Shown here one piece after another: positions 63,866 to 64,000 of a DNA stretch of 64,000 nt. The translations under genes and the position numbers were made by a program. A model generated the notes under the pieces. It made no database searches. It was given only the letters and a program-made list of their open reading frames with translations, and was not told where the DNA came from. Numbering within the stretch: position 1 is the first letter of the stretch; the number at the start of each line of letters is the position of its first letter. This DNA is from Paracoccus sp. (in: a-proteobacteria) (lineage in GTDB: Bacteria; Pseudomonadota; Alphaproteobacteria; Rhodobacterales; Rhodobacteraceae). The DNA lies in the NCBI GenBank assembly GCA_030538425.1, contig JAUNTZ010000002.1:62001-126000 (forward strand), in the 5' to 3' direction.

Positions 63866-64000
63866 ATGAAAGCATCTGGATTTCTGGTGGCCGCCGCGGT
63901 GCTGGCCGTGCCTGCCATGGCGGAAACCCCGGCGGGGGACTGGCTGAGGGCGGCAGATCGCGCCCGGCTTGGCGATTATCATCGCGCCGTCGGTGAGGCG
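63866..64000 (+). CDS. Secreted protein, cut by the right window edge
   Basis: 45 codons visible: a signal peptide (MKASGFLVAAAVLAVPAMA-ETP) followed by AGDWLRAADRARLGDYHRA. Probably exported to the periplasm; no family can be given from this much. TAGGAGCATGAG upstream of the ATG supports the start. Confidence 0.7.
   Translation, partial: MKASGFLVAAAVLAVPAMAETPAGDWLRAADRARLGDYHRAVGEA

Overview
The window is high-GC, densely packed chromosomal DNA from an alphaproteobacterium, most likely a member of the Rhodobacterales (Rhodobacter/Paracoccus-type). The evidence is the ccoNOQP-ccoGHIS cluster with FnrL-type TTGAT-N4-ATCAA boxes, a trpGDC-moaC-moeA-lexA block with the alphaproteobacterial GTTC-N7-GTTC SOS box, a bacterial NaV-type channel, paired clpP/clpX, and gene family content. 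No rRNA, CRISPR array, prophage or recognisable insertion sequence was seen.

Layout. 1-5.2 kb: DEAD-box helicase (cut by the left edge), a lipid A-type acyltransferase, an EamA exporter and transketolase, all on the minus strand. 5.3-11.5 kb: rplU-rpmA, a GNAT acetyltransferase, aldo/keto reductase plus flavin reductase, glpK, tRNA-Gly(GCC) and a two-gene membrane/pseudopilin-like pair. 11.6-21.7 kb: pyruvate carboxylase, TrkH, a FAH-family enzyme, a small phasin-like protein, a ferric-reductase-like flavoprotein with a 29-residue membrane ORF behind it, a NaV-like channel and a two-domain universal stress protein. 21.7-30.1 kb: the whole cbb3 oxidase structural operon (ccoNOQP) and assembly operon (ccoGHIS), each behind a perfect FNR box; the first box also faces the divergent stress protein gene. 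30.2-36.9 kb: D-Ala-D-Ala carboxypeptidase with SPOR domain, clpS, rsmC-like methyltransferase, a lipoprotein, and the haem genes hemF, hemE and hemC. 37.4-42.8 kb: lexA, moeA, moaC, trpC, ung, trpD, trpG as one minus-strand block. 43-50 kb: a giant Ala/Pro-rich membrane-anchored protein, an aminotransferase, a PpiD/SurA-like chaperone and trpE. 50-55 kb: phnA-like gene, an AT-rich orphan, gpt, LysE exporter, fabI, pdxH, a double cold-shock protein and a DUF192 protein. 55-64 kb: tRNA-Pro, tRNA-Ser, tRNA-Glu, recJ, glpX, a long repeat field, a ceramidase-family protein, clpX, clpP, pth, a DUF2237 protein and a cut secreted protein.

The most unusual signal is not a gene. Behind at least five unrelated genes (GNAT, the phasin-like gene, uspA, hemC, the ceramidase-like gene) the intergenic DNA is made of decayed tandem copies of the gene's own 3' end, including the stop codon, with periods of about 80-150 bases. 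The longest such field covers roughly 1 kb. Similar degenerate tandem growth is seen in-frame in the Ala-rich tails and linkers of three envelope proteins. A second dispersed element, a conserved 22-26-base motif often following a post-stop GC hairpin, occurs at least eight times.
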